A stretch of 64,000 nucleotides of DNA from Theobroma cacao. Taxonomy: Eukaryota > Streptophyta > Magnoliopsida > Malvales > Malvaceae. The notes under the pieces are model-generated. The model did not search any database, was not told the DNA's origin, and worked only from the letters and a program-made list of their open reading frames with translations. Positions 11,285 through 24,117 of this stretch are shown here, piece by piece (the first letter of the stretch is position 1; each line of letters opens with the position of its first letter). The translations under genes and the position numbers were made by a program. The stretch lies in contig NC_030855.1 of assembly GCF_000208745.1 (NCBI RefSeq), forward strand, positions 17,768,291-17,832,290, given 5' to 3'.

Positions 11285-12983
11285 TACGCTTAGTAATATA
11301 TGTATGATTGCCTTTGTCTTTGAAGTTTGCATGCAATTGTATCACATGTTAATTGGAGTATGCAAAGGGCAGTAGATGCAGCGAATAGAATGGAGAGGTC
11401 ATAGCTAACAAAATTTTATACTACACCATTAAGCAAAAGATCTGCTGCTATCTAAAATTGGAGAACTTGCACCATACAACAACAGGTGAATGAACGTCAT
11501 GAACCCAAATTAAGCAAGTGCCCAGAGAAATTATGAAAAACATAGACAGAGATTTTAAATCTTTTTTTATATATAATGTGAAATTTGGAGGAAGGGAAGA
11601 GGAGGCTTATGACTTTCGAGAGCTTTTTTGTTCCAAATAGTTATGAAAACCTAATTGGATTAAAAAACTTTCCATTCAAATTTTCTATTTCCATCCTTAA
11701 TTAGTACAAAGAAAAAGCTTAAATTTGAAGCTGAAACAATTATTGCCCTACCACCAAGGGTTGATTGCCACTAGGTCAAATCAGCTTTTTGTATACACCG
11801 GTGTAATTTGCAAGTGTTTCCAACACGATTGCGAGAGAGAGAAGAGCCGACGAAGAGGAAATATGCACAAAATGGTGTGCATATACATCCCAGAAAATCA
11901 ACATGCAAATCAACTAATTTAATCTCATCCCATTGACTCATTATCTTTGTATTAGTTGATCAACACTACGTTCAAAAAATCATAACTATCTATATAAATA
12001 CCAAGTGTTTTGGTCAACCTGAAAGCTGCTTTTGCGGAGCTGTTACTCGACTGGATGCTAGGGTGATGGCTCTGGTTTTTTTCTTCATCATTCAGTGGCC
12101 GCTTATCGGGTTTTGTTGTTACTTTGGCATTTACATGGCACATTTCATGCTAGGGACTTGTCCTACATGATTTGGCCATTCTACTACCAGAAAAAGGGTA
12201 GTTTTTGTACACTTTTCTTCAACTAATGGAATCATCATTAAAGCTTTTCAAAAAAAAAAAAACTGGTTAAAACACCATAAAGACAATGTAACTAGCTATG
12301 TATGCATGTTTTCCTCTTTTGTTCTTCCTTGATGCTACTGGGCACAATAAATAAAATAAAATCCCTGTATAAAGATTTGTGAAGAAGTGAGCAATTTTTT
12401 CTTGTATGGCCTTTGGCCAATATGAAAGTTGAACATTTTATGTGCAATTTTGTACAACCATGAACATGTTTTAATTTTGGACATATATATTCATTTTCGT
12501 TAGCCTTATCTCTAAAGGGACGGCCATTGTTTATTCTTTTTAAGCTTGCAAGGATCCTTCTAAAGGATAGCAATGAAAAGGTTAAAATGAAAAATAAAAA
12601 GGGAAAAAGGAAAGAGAAGAAGTGAGCTAGTTCATTTGTGAGAGTCAAGATTCTTTGCTCAAGAAAGAATGGTGCTTTCCCAACAAGTTTTTTCCTTTTT
12701 TTTTTTTTTGGTAGATGAACAATAATAGAAGTGAACTTCACATAGACGAAGCTCTAGTTCATAGGTCAAAGAAAAGCTACAATACAAAGCTATCCTAAAT
12801 TAATAACAAGGTACAAGAACAATAGTTTATCATCTGGTGGAGAATGCAATAGCATCATGAGCAATCAGCCTTATAGAATTCAGCAGAGTGACTGCTCATG
12901 ATGTTATATCATTCCATTCCATTCCATTGAAATTGCTTCAAGCAAAGCAGTTGCTGCAATCTAATCAAACGTTAATTGCCTCC
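11285..12983. other. intergenic region downstream of the bHLH gene
   Basis: No recognisable coding or RNA gene was seen. The part next to 12984 presumably holds the 3' UTR of the minus-strand bHLH gene. Poly-A/T runs occur at 12248-12261 and 12692-12710. Confidence 0.5.
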
Positions 12984-13855
12984 TTAAAACCCGCCGCCAA
13001 AAGCTGGTGCCCAGTAATCAGCACCATTATCACTTCCAACTTGTTGAGTGCAAGATACTGGAACCAAGCACAGCCCTCTACTCCTTAAGTCCTTTGGCTT
13101 ATCTTGGATATCCTGTTATTATAATCAAAAGAAGTAAATCTCCATTAATTGGAAAAGGAAAAGGTCAAGAAAAACAGTATGAGTGCAATGATTTTCATAA
13201 CTCATATGTATATGTAAATGGATAATGGTGGTGTCTGAAAGGGTACTCTTTCATTTTTCAAAATAAAGTTATAATAATAGCAGTAATGATGAGGAGGATA
13301 ATGATGATGATATAAATAATGTTGTATGAATGAACAATTAGTCAAATGAGTGAGAGAGAGAGAAAGACAGAGGTGTGTCATATCAAGAAAGCATTCCTGG
13401 TTAAGGAGCCTCCTTTGCTTTCCTGGTAGGTGTCTTTCAACGACTAATTTTAAAAACGAGAGAAATGGAAAAGCAAAGGGAAAAAGCATTACTCTTTCTA
13501 TCTTCAACTCCTTTTCTTTTCATTTCTTTTTTTTTTAAATTACATACTAATCTTATGCAGTCCCAAATTATGCTTTTGATTAACTTTTATTCACTTGTAA
13601 AAGTGTTTTAAAGCTGAGAACCTTGTTCTTTCAATGGCTTCCTTTATGAATAAAATAGTAGTTAAAAACATATGCTTTCCATGTACAAACCCTTCCCCTA
13701 CTTTGCTTTTGTGAGGTGATGGATCCAATAAAGCATACCTGTCCTTGGTCTTCAGGAAATGCGCAATTCCTTTCTCGTTGTACCTAAAAAATTAAATCAA
13801 AATTACCTATCAATTAAATAGTAAGTATATCATACCAAGTATAATATGCAGTTAA

Positions 13856-13904
<49 letters not shown>

Positions 13905-16052
13905 CTAAAAGAGAGAGTGAGGGGGAGAGAAAGAGAGAGAAAGGTTTAGTCTCGCTTTGGGAAAAAAGAGAGAGAGAGAGAGAGTGTGTGTGTGTGTATA
14001 TATATATATGTATGTATGTATGGGTACTTACAGATTGTTGGTTTCTCATGTTTGTGGATGCAGTGCCCAAGTAAGGGGAGCTAAGCGCCTGCGTTTAAAG
14101 TGGGGAAAAGAGAATAAAATTTTATGACTTCCATAACTAAGGAATGATAAAGAATAGCATGAATTATTGAAACTTTAAACTACATGCTTCTCACTGATTC
14201 CTGAGCTACTAGCAGAGAGTATAAAACGTGGAAGAAACATCACCTCAATTTGACCCTGAAGGAATCTGATATACCCAATAGCTTCTAACAAAACAGAAGC
14301 AGTGTCAGTCTGCAAAAGAGCACACAAACACAACACAAACCCCCAAGTCATCTTTCAGATCTTCCTTTAATGTTAAAAGAGAAAAGCCAAATGAAAAAAG
14401 ATAAAGAAGAAAAAAGAGCCTTGATCAGTGCATATACATAAAATAAGGAAATAAAAACATCAAAGGATATGGGTTCTATTATAGAATAAAACGGCTTCTG
14501 TAATCTGGACTATTCCTTACGTTCAGTTTTTGTGCTAGCTGATGAACAAGTTAAAGAGAATTTTGTTTTACCTTTCCAAATGGGGAAACTAACTGGTGAA
14601 GTGTTGTTACCCTATCTCCTAGCTTCTCTTTTCTCACCTGGATTCAGCATAAATATAATGCAGGAAAATCAGCACACAATGTTTTAATAGCTTTCTTTTT
14701 TATTTTTATTTTTTATAAATGGTTATAGCTAGTAGTAGTAGCTGAAAAGAACAAGACATACTTGAAAATAGACAATCAAGAACGACATAATATTCTACAC
14801 AGACACAAATGCACAAGCACACAGAATTAAAGAGAGAAAAAAAAAAGAGAGAGAAAGAAAGATTCTCTGTGTTACCTTTAGAGGTGGTTGGCTTGAAGAC
14901 GGCTGAACCCTAGCCTTCTTGCACACCCCACCTGTGGCCGTGCTATTACACTGTGAAAACGAAAACATAAAAAGATATAGCAGCAAAGAAGAAAATGAGA
15001 AAAAAAACCAGAAAAAAAATAAAAGAACTTTTATTTGTTAGATTTGCTAGGAAAAAGAAGGAAAGAAAATTTAAAAAGGGTGGGGGAGGCGTTGTTTTCT
15101 CTTTCTTACCTCAGAAGAATGATCTAGGGGTTGAGTATTAGTCCCATCTGCCGCCTTGTTATAAGAGAAGTCTAATATATTACTACTACTTAAACTAGTA
15201 ATACAAGACCTAGGAGAAGAAACTGGCATGATATGGGACCAAGCAGCAACAGCAGCAGGCGGCTTAGATGCTTGAAATTCTTCATCACCATGACCGTACA
15301 AGTTGCTATTTTGAGTAACCTCTTGCTTTACGTCAACAACTGGAACCCTCGGAGACGGATTTAGGATTTGGTTTTCCCAATTTTCTAACTTTTTTGTCTG
15401 AAAATGACTTGGACCAAACCTTTCTTCTTCGCCGGATAATCCACCCCTAACCACCAAATAAGAACCCCCAGAACCATAATTATTAGTGCCTTAGAATTTG
15501 TATGCAAGAAAATCTATCTTACTAAGATAACCAAAAGAAGCAATAAAAAGCACACATTAAGAAATACGTTTAAGGTTAGATCAGAGAGAAGCTAGCTAGA
15601 TGAAAGATGGAGAAGGAGAGGGAGAGGAAGAGGTTCAATTTGTAAACAGTAATAAGGAAACAAAAAAAAAAGTTGAGATAGTTAATTTGTAAAGGCATCT
15701 TGAAAAGGAGCTGACAAAAAAAAAGATAACTATAGAGAAGATATATAGTATAGGGCGAGACCGTAAAAAGATGGTTTATGGATCAAGAAGACCATGAAAG
15801 CAGGTTAAAGAGAGTAGTAACTACCATAAAAAAGTAGAGATGAAGTCGAGAAAGGGAGATAGAGAGAGCTCACAAGAGTAGTTGGCTCCATGACTGTGGA
15901 AGCTCTTGGTTATCAGCCAAAGAATTAGGAGGAAGAGTAGAAGATCCGAGAACATATTGAGGAGGGAAGAAGGAAGGGGATGGAGTTAACAAAGCAGAAG
16001 ATTGTTGAGAAGGTGGATGCATGCTCCACCAACTAGAGTTTCCTGCCATCAT
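12984..16052 (-). CDS. atypical bHLH transcription factor, bHLH68/112/133-like
   Basis: Eight minus-strand exons: 16052-15874, 15446-15110, 14950-14876, 14637-14572, 14309-14244, 14088-14032, 13783-13739 and 13112-12984. All have GT/AG borders, phases join exactly, and the product is 317 residues. It starts [17 protein letters not shown], the usual start of this subfamily, and ends [13 protein letters not shown]. The helix-loop-helix spans about residues 198-247 ([20 protein letters not shown] then [20 protein letters not shown]), followed by the subfamily tail [10 protein letters not shown] and [13 protein letters not shown]. The preceding basic stretch ([15 protein letters not shown]) lacks the His-Glu-Arg set that reads an E-box, so DNA binding is probably non-canonical or needs a partner. 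It is expected to be nuclear. The choice of the first of two adjacent ATGs is by analogy. Upstream lie a pyrimidine-rich 5' UTR and a possible UTR splice acceptor near 16073. Confidence 0.93.
13859..14018. repeat. compound microsatellite in bHLH intron
   Basis: A TA run (13859-13897), GA-rich tracts (13910-13984), a GT run (13983-13997) and a TA/TGTA tract (13998-14020) sit within the intron between exons 6 and 7. It is likely polymorphic in length. Confidence 0.9.
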
Positions 16053-16327
16053 TTGTTGCACTGATATGAGCTGCAAAAAACAAACCCTTCAGTTTCATAT
16101 GCCTCTCCTTCAAAAAGAAGTCCCCCCCCACTCACACACACAAGAAAGAAAAATCTTTCTCTCCTTTCCTTCCCCTTTCCCTTTCCCTTTCACTTTCTCT
16201 CTTCACTTTGCTAAGTTTTCCTTGTTTATGCACCCAACCAAACAGGCCTTTGCTAAAGGTATAAGAGTTCCCTGTTTGCTTTCTCAGATGAGGCTGAAGA
16301 AACTTTGAGTCTATGCCCTTGAAAGAA

Positions 16328-16335
16328 TTTTTATA
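16328..16335 (-). promoter_or_regulatory. candidate TATA box of the bHLH gene
   Basis: TATAAAAA on the minus strand, about 280 bp before the start codon and followed by a purine/pyrimidine-biased leader. The placement fits a plant promoter, but the transcription start is not visible from sequence. Confidence 0.4.
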
Positions 16336-16339
16336 GGAG

Positions 16340-18708
16340 AGGTGGGGTTGGGGCGCTTTGCCTATGTTTCCTTTCTTTCCATCTTCCTTCATTTATTTAG
16401 TATTCTTTTTTATTCTTTGCTTTTGCTTTATTATAAAGTGGGGCAGAAAAGCTGGTGGGCTATGTTTTCTGTCCTTAAAACTATTGGCCTCTACGAGCTT
16501 ACTTCCTTGATTTGGGGTGGTACCTTGGGATTGTTTTTTGGGGCTTTAGGGTCAGGGTATGATGGTTTTGATAATTTCATATTATCATGCTTTCTCTATA
16601 CTCGTGCAATTATTCAACTGACCAAACTATATATATATATATAATATGTAAGTACCCCGAAACATACATTACTCACAATAATAATATCAACATACATTGT
16701 TGGAGAAAATTTTTGAACCGTCAGACCACTAACTCCGTTGTGTTTCTCTTATTTTATTGTATGGGGTTTTATTAGGGCGGCTTGGTTGCACTTTGTACAC
16801 ATGCTTCCAAATCAAAGTGGGATATACATCGAGATCATTCTAGCTATGGTATTTATTAAGTACCAATTGATCAGCACATTTTCAACATTTAACAATTTAG
16901 TCTACACATGATTAGCTTTCCAATTTATTTATTTGTAAATTAAGATTTCAAGAAATAAGGGATCAAAATGATTAAAACTTGTTCCAATTTTCTTATTTGG
17001 GCCAACAACTTGTCCCAATCTTTACTTGTTTTTTTTTTTTCTTCAATCATGCTCCCTATCCATGGAGGATAGGATACAATCTTTACTTGTTTAATACCTA
17101 AATTTTTACCAAAGATTTAAGACAAATTATTCATCTTTTGTTTAGGATTATACAAAAATAAGAATATATAAATCTATATTCGATCTTAGCCAAAAGATAT
17201 TATCAAGAAATGTAAAGAGCATATGGAATTTAGGTTATAATGAATTGAATGAGAGCATCCGATCAGAGCAGAAACAGCAATTCCTACTATCAAACTTGTA
17301 AGGGAGCTCTTAGGGGCGTAGCAAAAGCTGAAACAGGAGAGCGATTGGATCGTTTGATTTAATGTTTTAGACCATGAACTTTTTTTTGGAGAGGGGAAAG
17401 GTCTTTTGGCTTCTATTGATTTAAGATGGACACAATAGTGAAAGAAAATATAAATAAATAAAATTTATCGGCATGCAACTGACAGTCTTTTGACTAAAGA
17501 CAACATTTGCAATTGCTTTAAAGCGTACAAGACAGAGATTTCAGGACTGATCTAAGATCAAGGAGGCCCGCCAGTTGAATCAAATTATTCAAATAGCTTA
17601 GCCTATAGTGCTGCTTCTAACCGAATATCTGTTACCACTTTGGATTTTGAAGAGCACCAAACTTGGACTGTGAAATGCAGGCAGCAGGGCATCATGTAGC
17701 TTAGCTAGAGAGAAAAACATGACACGGGTTTTCCGCCAAAGTACACTTCCCAGTTCTATGTAATTTTCAACCATGTAAGCTACCAACAAACATCAGTCTC
17801 TTCTTTTTTTTTTTTTTAAAGTCCTATATATATGATCCACTTTCCAATATTGTTCTCGAATTTAATTGCATGTAATCAATTTTTTTTTCACATAAATGTA
17901 GATTCGAGTCTGTTACCATTAATGATCAACTATTACAATAAACAATACTAGATTCTAATCATTTTTTTTTAATTTTAAAAACACATACAAATACCGATAA
18001 TTATATNCCTAATAAACCCTTGATCTATGCATCAGATTATATGACTAAGAGAAACATGAAACAAATAGTTCAGTTTGATTACTGATCTTCGTACTAAATA
18101 ATCGAACAGTTAAAATTTAATATGAAATTATATAATTTTTGAATACGGAAAAATATTATAAGATTGTTCTTTGGGAAAAAAAAACCTAGCACTAATTGAA
18201 ATCCATTTAAAATGTTTTGATTGACGGGTAAAATTATAGAAGGAGGCCCACAAAAAATTCATCAAATACAAACCAATTTCCACCCTTAACACACACGCAA
18301 GAAAGGAAGAGAAAGGATTGTGTCAATGAGTTTTTGTCACTCTTTTTATTTAATTGAATTGAAACCTTTTCCATAATTGAAAAGGAAAAGCTAGATTTTG
18401 TAGGCCAAGGTTTGTTAACCAGAAATATGGCCCCCAGGGTCTAACTTCATTTGCTTTATTTTTCTTTCTTTCTTTCTTTTTTTTTTTGTGGATATTATTG
18501 GAAATAGGTTTGACCACCAACTTCTGTACATGCCATTAGACCTTGGGCAAAGTCATGCGGTACAACTCTCAGTTTGTCCATTTCATGGTAGCTAGTGTGG
18601 AAAACATGTTCAGCTGTTTCTTTCTTGATAAATTCCACGGTAAACAAAACTAGTTCTAAGGATATTCTCTACAATTCTGTTTGTTTTTTCTTTTAAAATT
18701 TATTGAAA

Positions 18709-18743
<35 letters not shown>

Positions 18744-19780
18744 GGTTTTTCCTTAATAAAGTAGTGTATGTTCTGTTCCTGATATTTTTTTTAATGAAAT
18801 GATGGAAATGTCAGTTTCAAAACTGTGCTGGCTTGAAATGTGACTAGAGTCAAACTTCCTGAATGAAAGTATAATAGACCCAAAGAAAGGAAAGACAGGG
18901 AAAGCCCAACTATCAGATATTATAGAGCTCTGTCTGCGTGGATACCAACCACTTTGCCCTTTGGATAAAACACCCATGAATTTATGCTTTGGTTAAAAAA
19001 AAAACACAAACACACACAAATTACACGAAACAAAAGCATTCCATTTGTTATAAAGCTCCCTGTAAAAGATTACACCAAAGAAAATGTGCAACACATGCTG
19101 CCGCAATATATATAGAAATTCAGCTAGATGAATATGAAACCATACGACCAACGTGTTCCCTGACCCACATCATTGCCACTAGTCTGGGCCCTGTTATGCT
19201 GGTGAGAGGTGAGCCATTCCTTTTGGTTCTATGGCACCTGCCATTCCCTTACCACGAGATGTACTGGGCAAGCTCTATCCTCTACCAGGACCCTACCTTG
19301 CTCAGGAATTTGAGTTTGTTAAAGCAAATCCATTTCCATTTTAGCTAGGACAATGTTGGGTTTTCCTTTCAAAGCCTACTTTCTCCTCTCAATCTCGCGT
19401 GTCCATCTCTTCATCAAAAAGTATTAGCCATTGAAGATGCAAAAATAAGATGACATCTTAGGTTGCGAGTCAGAAATTTTCACCTTCTAAGAGACAAGTC
19501 AGTTAAATTTACCAGACAAAGATTCATAAGAATAAACCAATATGGGAAGGACGAATCTCTCTTCCACGAGTTGAAAAAATACCTCGTTATTAATGTGAAA
19601 GTTGACAAAGAATGATTAATTCCCCACTCAATTGGGGTACAAATGCTTTAAAACAAAAAGCTTTGTTTCTCAAATGATTTGTATGCCACATTCAGGCATT
19701 TTTGTTATACATATTTTGAAGTCTACAACGTTCTTTTCTTTATCTTTATCTTTTTCCATTTTTTCCTTCCCCTATGCAAG
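16340..19780. other. intergenic region between bHLH gene and PEX2
   Basis: No protein-coding gene was recognised. The region contains a U2-like fragment (17157-17198), a single unknown base at 18007, and an AT microsatellite at about 18708-18737. The stretch 19140-19330 is less AT-rich than its surroundings but shows no convincing frame or hairpin. The 3' UTR of PEX2 probably occupies the part near 19780. Confidence 0.5.
17157..17198 (-). ncRNA. U2 snRNA-like fragment (probable pseudogene)
   Basis: The minus strand contains CTTTTGGCTAAGATC (17182-17196), identical to the conserved 5' segment of plant U2 snRNA that carries the branch-site pairing region's left neighbour. It continues with a diverged version of the following AGTGTAGTATCTGTTCTTAT stretch. 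The rest of U2, and the upstream promoter elements of plant snRNA genes, were not seen. It is most likely a short relic; chance similarity is not excluded. Confidence 0.4.
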
Positions 19781-22700
19781 TTACTGACTCTGAGTTCTAT
19801 GCTCAACAACGCTACCATGCCGCTGCATTGCCACAACAGGCTCACTGCATCTGGAACACCGGAATGATGGAGCTGCAGCACATCGTGTTCTAAGGCAGTA
19901 GTAGCAATACCTGTAAAAAGGAAATTGGACCCAATTATAAGCAAGCAATAATTGACAATTACTCTTAAACACTGTGGAGCACTGGAGCTATGGAAATGCA
20001 TTTCATCGAAACAACTGTTCAGGGTAGCATTCAATAAATTACCAAGATACATGGTCACACCATGTATGTGTCAGTCCTTTTGTAAGTCCAAATTAAAAAA
20101 TATATTTCAAGGCAATTATTCTCAGCCTAGGGCAATACGGGCCTCATCCTTTTGAAAGTTAGGCCCCATGAATTTTGACAGGCTGTGAAAAACAGGCACA
20201 AATTTAGATGATCTTCTTTACAACATCACCCGATATAGCAAACAAAATGTTGAAGTTAAACAGGGAATATGAGAGAATTCAGTTAACCTACCTATGCTGA
20301 CAAGGTAGAGCAAGATAAGGAAGTGTTGGACTTGCCCGGCAAATGGGACAGGTAGAGTCATCCTCCGTAGATCTTGAAGATTTGTCCTTCGAAAATGGGT
20401 GAAGAAAACTTTTAACAGTGGATGAGTTCAGAAGAGGGAGAAGCAGCAACAGCATCTCCTGCATAACAGCAAAGGAAATATAATTACTAAGACACATTCA
20501 TCACAGAAAAAGAAAGGTTCCTGGTAGTCTAAGTCAATCTGACCAATGGCAAAGAGATGGGAAAAGATTCAATGTTATGTTAACAACACTAGTACTTTGA
20601 TTAGCTATGTTGACACAGAACAGGTAAAAAACCTGCCGTATCAAGAACCATTATTGAATGACTCAAATAGCAAAATATGGATGTTTATCCTATACATAGG
20701 TGCTGGAGTTTAAACACTCTACAAGCATATGTATACTCATTTACTTGCAATATAAGCTCCCACCCCTTTCTAGGCATTTTTGGTGAGCTTTTCATGAATC
20801 AGATATGAATATATTACCAAACACTAAATTTAACAGCTACCAGAATTTTTTTTTTTTTTTGTAAATTTCTCCACAATATGCACCTCATTTAATATCTGTT
20901 ATTATGGTAGAGACTAGCCTACAAACAACTACTAATGTCCATTGCCAAGTAAGAGGACATGCATAATTTCAAATCAAGCATTCGGATACACAAGAATCGT
21001 GATACTGGCTTAAACAAGGAAAGATTACCGAGAACTCATTCCAAACCAACTGGCGATTCATGTACTCAAAACTAACAGCTCGATTCATATTAGGGCTTTC
21101 ATAGACAAGCCTTGCTCTTAAAGCTCTTTCAATGAGGTTTCTATACCTGCATTAGAACAAGAGATAAAAATTGGATCAACTCTGTCTGTCAAAGGTGATC
21201 ATAGAAAAACAAGGCTTTTCAAGCCAGCTAAAAATTCACACCCATCAAGCTTTCATGTTTGGTAGAACAAAGTAACATATATCAAACCAAAAACCAGACA
21301 GACAGATCAGTTTCCTACAGTGAAGATGACAAATGGAAAAATCAAGTTGAAATATAGTAAGTTGAATCAATATGCTTATTATCAGCGCTTCTGTCCTTCT
21401 GTAGGTGTTTACTATCCTATAATATTAATGAGATTTAGATATACATGCGCTTCAATATTCATAAGGGCTTCCTTCTTATGAGAAATAACACTTTGAAACC
21501 TACCTTCCTGTGTAAAGAAATATGAGTAGGTTGCCAAATGATGCAGCCTTGTAAAGCCCTTCTATACGTTGCATCAAACCCCAAGCCCGCCGTGCCAATG
21601 GCCTCTGCAGAAGGAAAAGGAAAATCAGTATTCACTTTAAACGGTCTTCCAACACTTCCCTAGGGTAAGAAGACAAAAAAGAAGGAAAGATACATAAAAG
21701 CTGCACCTGCTCAGAATCACCCCATCTGCGAAAAGCAGAGAATGATTGTAAACGAGCCCAAATGTACTGACCACCAACCGTGGCAATGCAATACCACATT
21801 TTCTGAGCAACAGTTAATCCAGGCCCTTCCAAACCTGTCCTTACTGCAGAAAGATAATGAGTCGCACAAGTTAAGGCTGTAGGTAAGGCTGCATGAGAGA
21901 AGGGATGTTTAAAGAAAAGACAACGTTAACCAAGGTAAAGTGCTACACGGATATTAAAATAAACTCTCCTAAACATGGTTCAGGACAGACAATGTTACTA
22001 AGGTAAGTGCTCCATCTTCTAAATGCATCACAAAAGATTGTCCCAAATCGAATAGATATAATTTTGATATAATATCACTGATAATTGCAGTCATTAACAA
22101 AATCAAGAACATAATGAAATTCAACAATGCAACTAGCTATGAACGGCAATAAAAAAGTACCAGAGCATGATGTGGTCAGCACACTAACATGGGGCATATC
22201 ACAATACATCAAACTCAATTGAAATAGAAATGAAAAAAACAAATTCAAACTAAACATCTATGAATACATATTCCTGCTCATAAAAAATGAAATTCATCAA
22301 AAAACATGCTAAGTTAAAATCAGTAATCATATCAAAGGATTAATATGAAGACCACGTGGGTCAGTAGCAATGCTCATACATGAGAAGACACTCTTCACAC
22401 TATTAGCCCCAAAAACATAACGTCAAAATTTTCGTTGACCTATGTGTCTTCACCTATATGTTCAACATACGAGAAATTAAACCATTGAAGGCCAGTTTTG
22501 TAAGTAACAATTAGCACAAGAAGCAAGAGAGATCCAGACCTTCTCACCTTTTCTTCTTATTTCCATGGCACGTTCATCTCTATACCTCAGATTCATAAGA
22601 GCATTTCCTGGAGTAGGCTTATCTACCCAAATTGAGAACCTCCAAATGAGAAACTCAAGGAAAGCATCAAGTTCTGGTTCATATTGAAATAACATTCCTG

Positions 22701-23603
22701 GCTAACCCCAACAAAACAAAGAAACAAGATAAGATAATAGCACGATGGAATTTCGTTTTCTGTACAACATCAATGCCTTCAATAGCAAAAGTACCTTCAT
22801 CAAGGAGAAAACTTTAACCAACTGTTCTTTTAACATCGCTGACATCTCAATATCCAATCTAGCAGCGTCAAACTGATTAACTCTGGATATTGATATTGGC
22901 AGTGTGGAATACTGCAGCAATTGACCAAAAACAGTCAATAAGCTAATCTACAAAAGTTAAATAAAAGCAGAAATTGGAACAACCAGGAAAAATTCCAGAT
23001 TACGCTCGGATATAATCTTAACCTATTTGCCCTTAAACGGAAGGGCCAAAACTTTTGTATATAACTCTTCCATATGTATAATTAGAGAACTAGAAATTAA
23101 TTTCTTCATTTTACTATCACAATGCAGTTCCATTCAGCTTTGTCAAATTATCCTTAATACCCAAAATTTATATTCCTTTTGTAGAAAGGAAATAAAATGT
23201 TACCCAGAAATTTTCCAGATACGAATTCAATAAAAACAAGTTCCCATGAATTCTAAAGGGCAATCAATAACTAACAAAATATATAAAAGGGAACCATAAA
23301 ACACAATTTATGAATTATTGAAAAAAAAAAACATAATTTATGAATTTGTGGGAGAGTCTTTAGAGGCAATTATCATTAATCGGACAGATGGAAGGAAAAT
23401 CAATAGAGGGTATTCTCTTTTTTTTTTGGTTGAACATCCAAATAAATTTTCAGAATTCACAAAAAAAAAAAAAGAGTAAAAGAGTTTACCTGATGAGAAA
23501 GAGAAAGAGAGTGCCAGTGAGGAAGTAGCTTTTGGTAAGAAGTAATCCAAGCATCTTCTTGTGGGAGTGCAGGTGGGGATGGATTGCTTCTAACACTAAT
23601 CAT
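19781..23603 (-). CDS. PEX2: peroxisome biogenesis protein 2 (PEX2), RING E3 ligase
   Basis: Eight minus-strand exons: 23603-23490, 22911-22795, 22701-22548, 21843-21707, 21604-21504, 21146-21029, 20458-20292 and 19910-19781. Phases join exactly to give 345 residues, close to the family length. The N-terminal Pex2/Pex12 region includes SRVNQFDAARLDIEMSAML, KPGMLFQYEPELDAFLEFLI and WYCIATVGGQYIWARLQSFS. The C-terminal C3HC4 RING has C284, C287, C300, H302, C305, C308, C321 and C324 (CPIC, LPCQHRYCYYC, CSRC). PEX2 acts in the peroxisomal membrane with PEX10 and PEX12 as the ligase that ubiquitinates the import receptor PEX5 for recycling. All eight zinc ligands are present, so the copy appears intact. 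Exon 4 to exon 5 uses a GT donor inside CAGGTGCAG. Confidence 0.96.
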
Positions 23604-24117
23604 TTGATGAGTTATAATATGGGTTTTCTTTGGAAAAATTATTTGATGAGATTTGTTTGATGTTGAAGCCTTGAAGATGAGGAGGTGGTTTCGTTTTTTC
23701 CCTGGGCTCTGCCCTGTTTCAGAAAATGCAGCTAAAAAGCCTTGAGAGGTGGGCTAAACTCGCAACTTGCAGCTAAAGTTAAATTTGAGGGACATGGCAG
23801 TTACATATTTTGTGTAAGGTATAGTCGTCTAAAGGGTATTTTTGTCTCACTAAGTATTATACTTGCTATAGGATAGGATTAAAAGATTGAGGGAGATGGT
23901 AAAAAATGAATATCAAACTTTAATTCTTTTATTTATAGGTTAAAAAACAATTTATTATTTGTTTTTATTTTTACCGATGAAGTGATGGTTCCCTTGCTCA
24001 ATGACACATCAAACATATATTCTATAATTACAAATACAAAAAAATACATAAGAGAACCAAAAAAGGTAAAGAAAAATTCTCTATGCTTTTCACCAAAAAA
24101 AGCCCATTCTTTTCTCT

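Noticed and set aside
12292..12741. 149-residue minus-strand frame
   Set aside because: Lysine/phenylalanine-rich low-complexity translation of AT-rich DNA just beyond the bHLH 3' end, with no domain.
18989..19348. 119-residue plus-strand frame
   Set aside because: No recognisable motif and no supporting splice structure; it probably arises by chance in a slightly GC-richer patch. A microRNA hairpin was also considered for 19190-19330, but no convincing paired arms were found.
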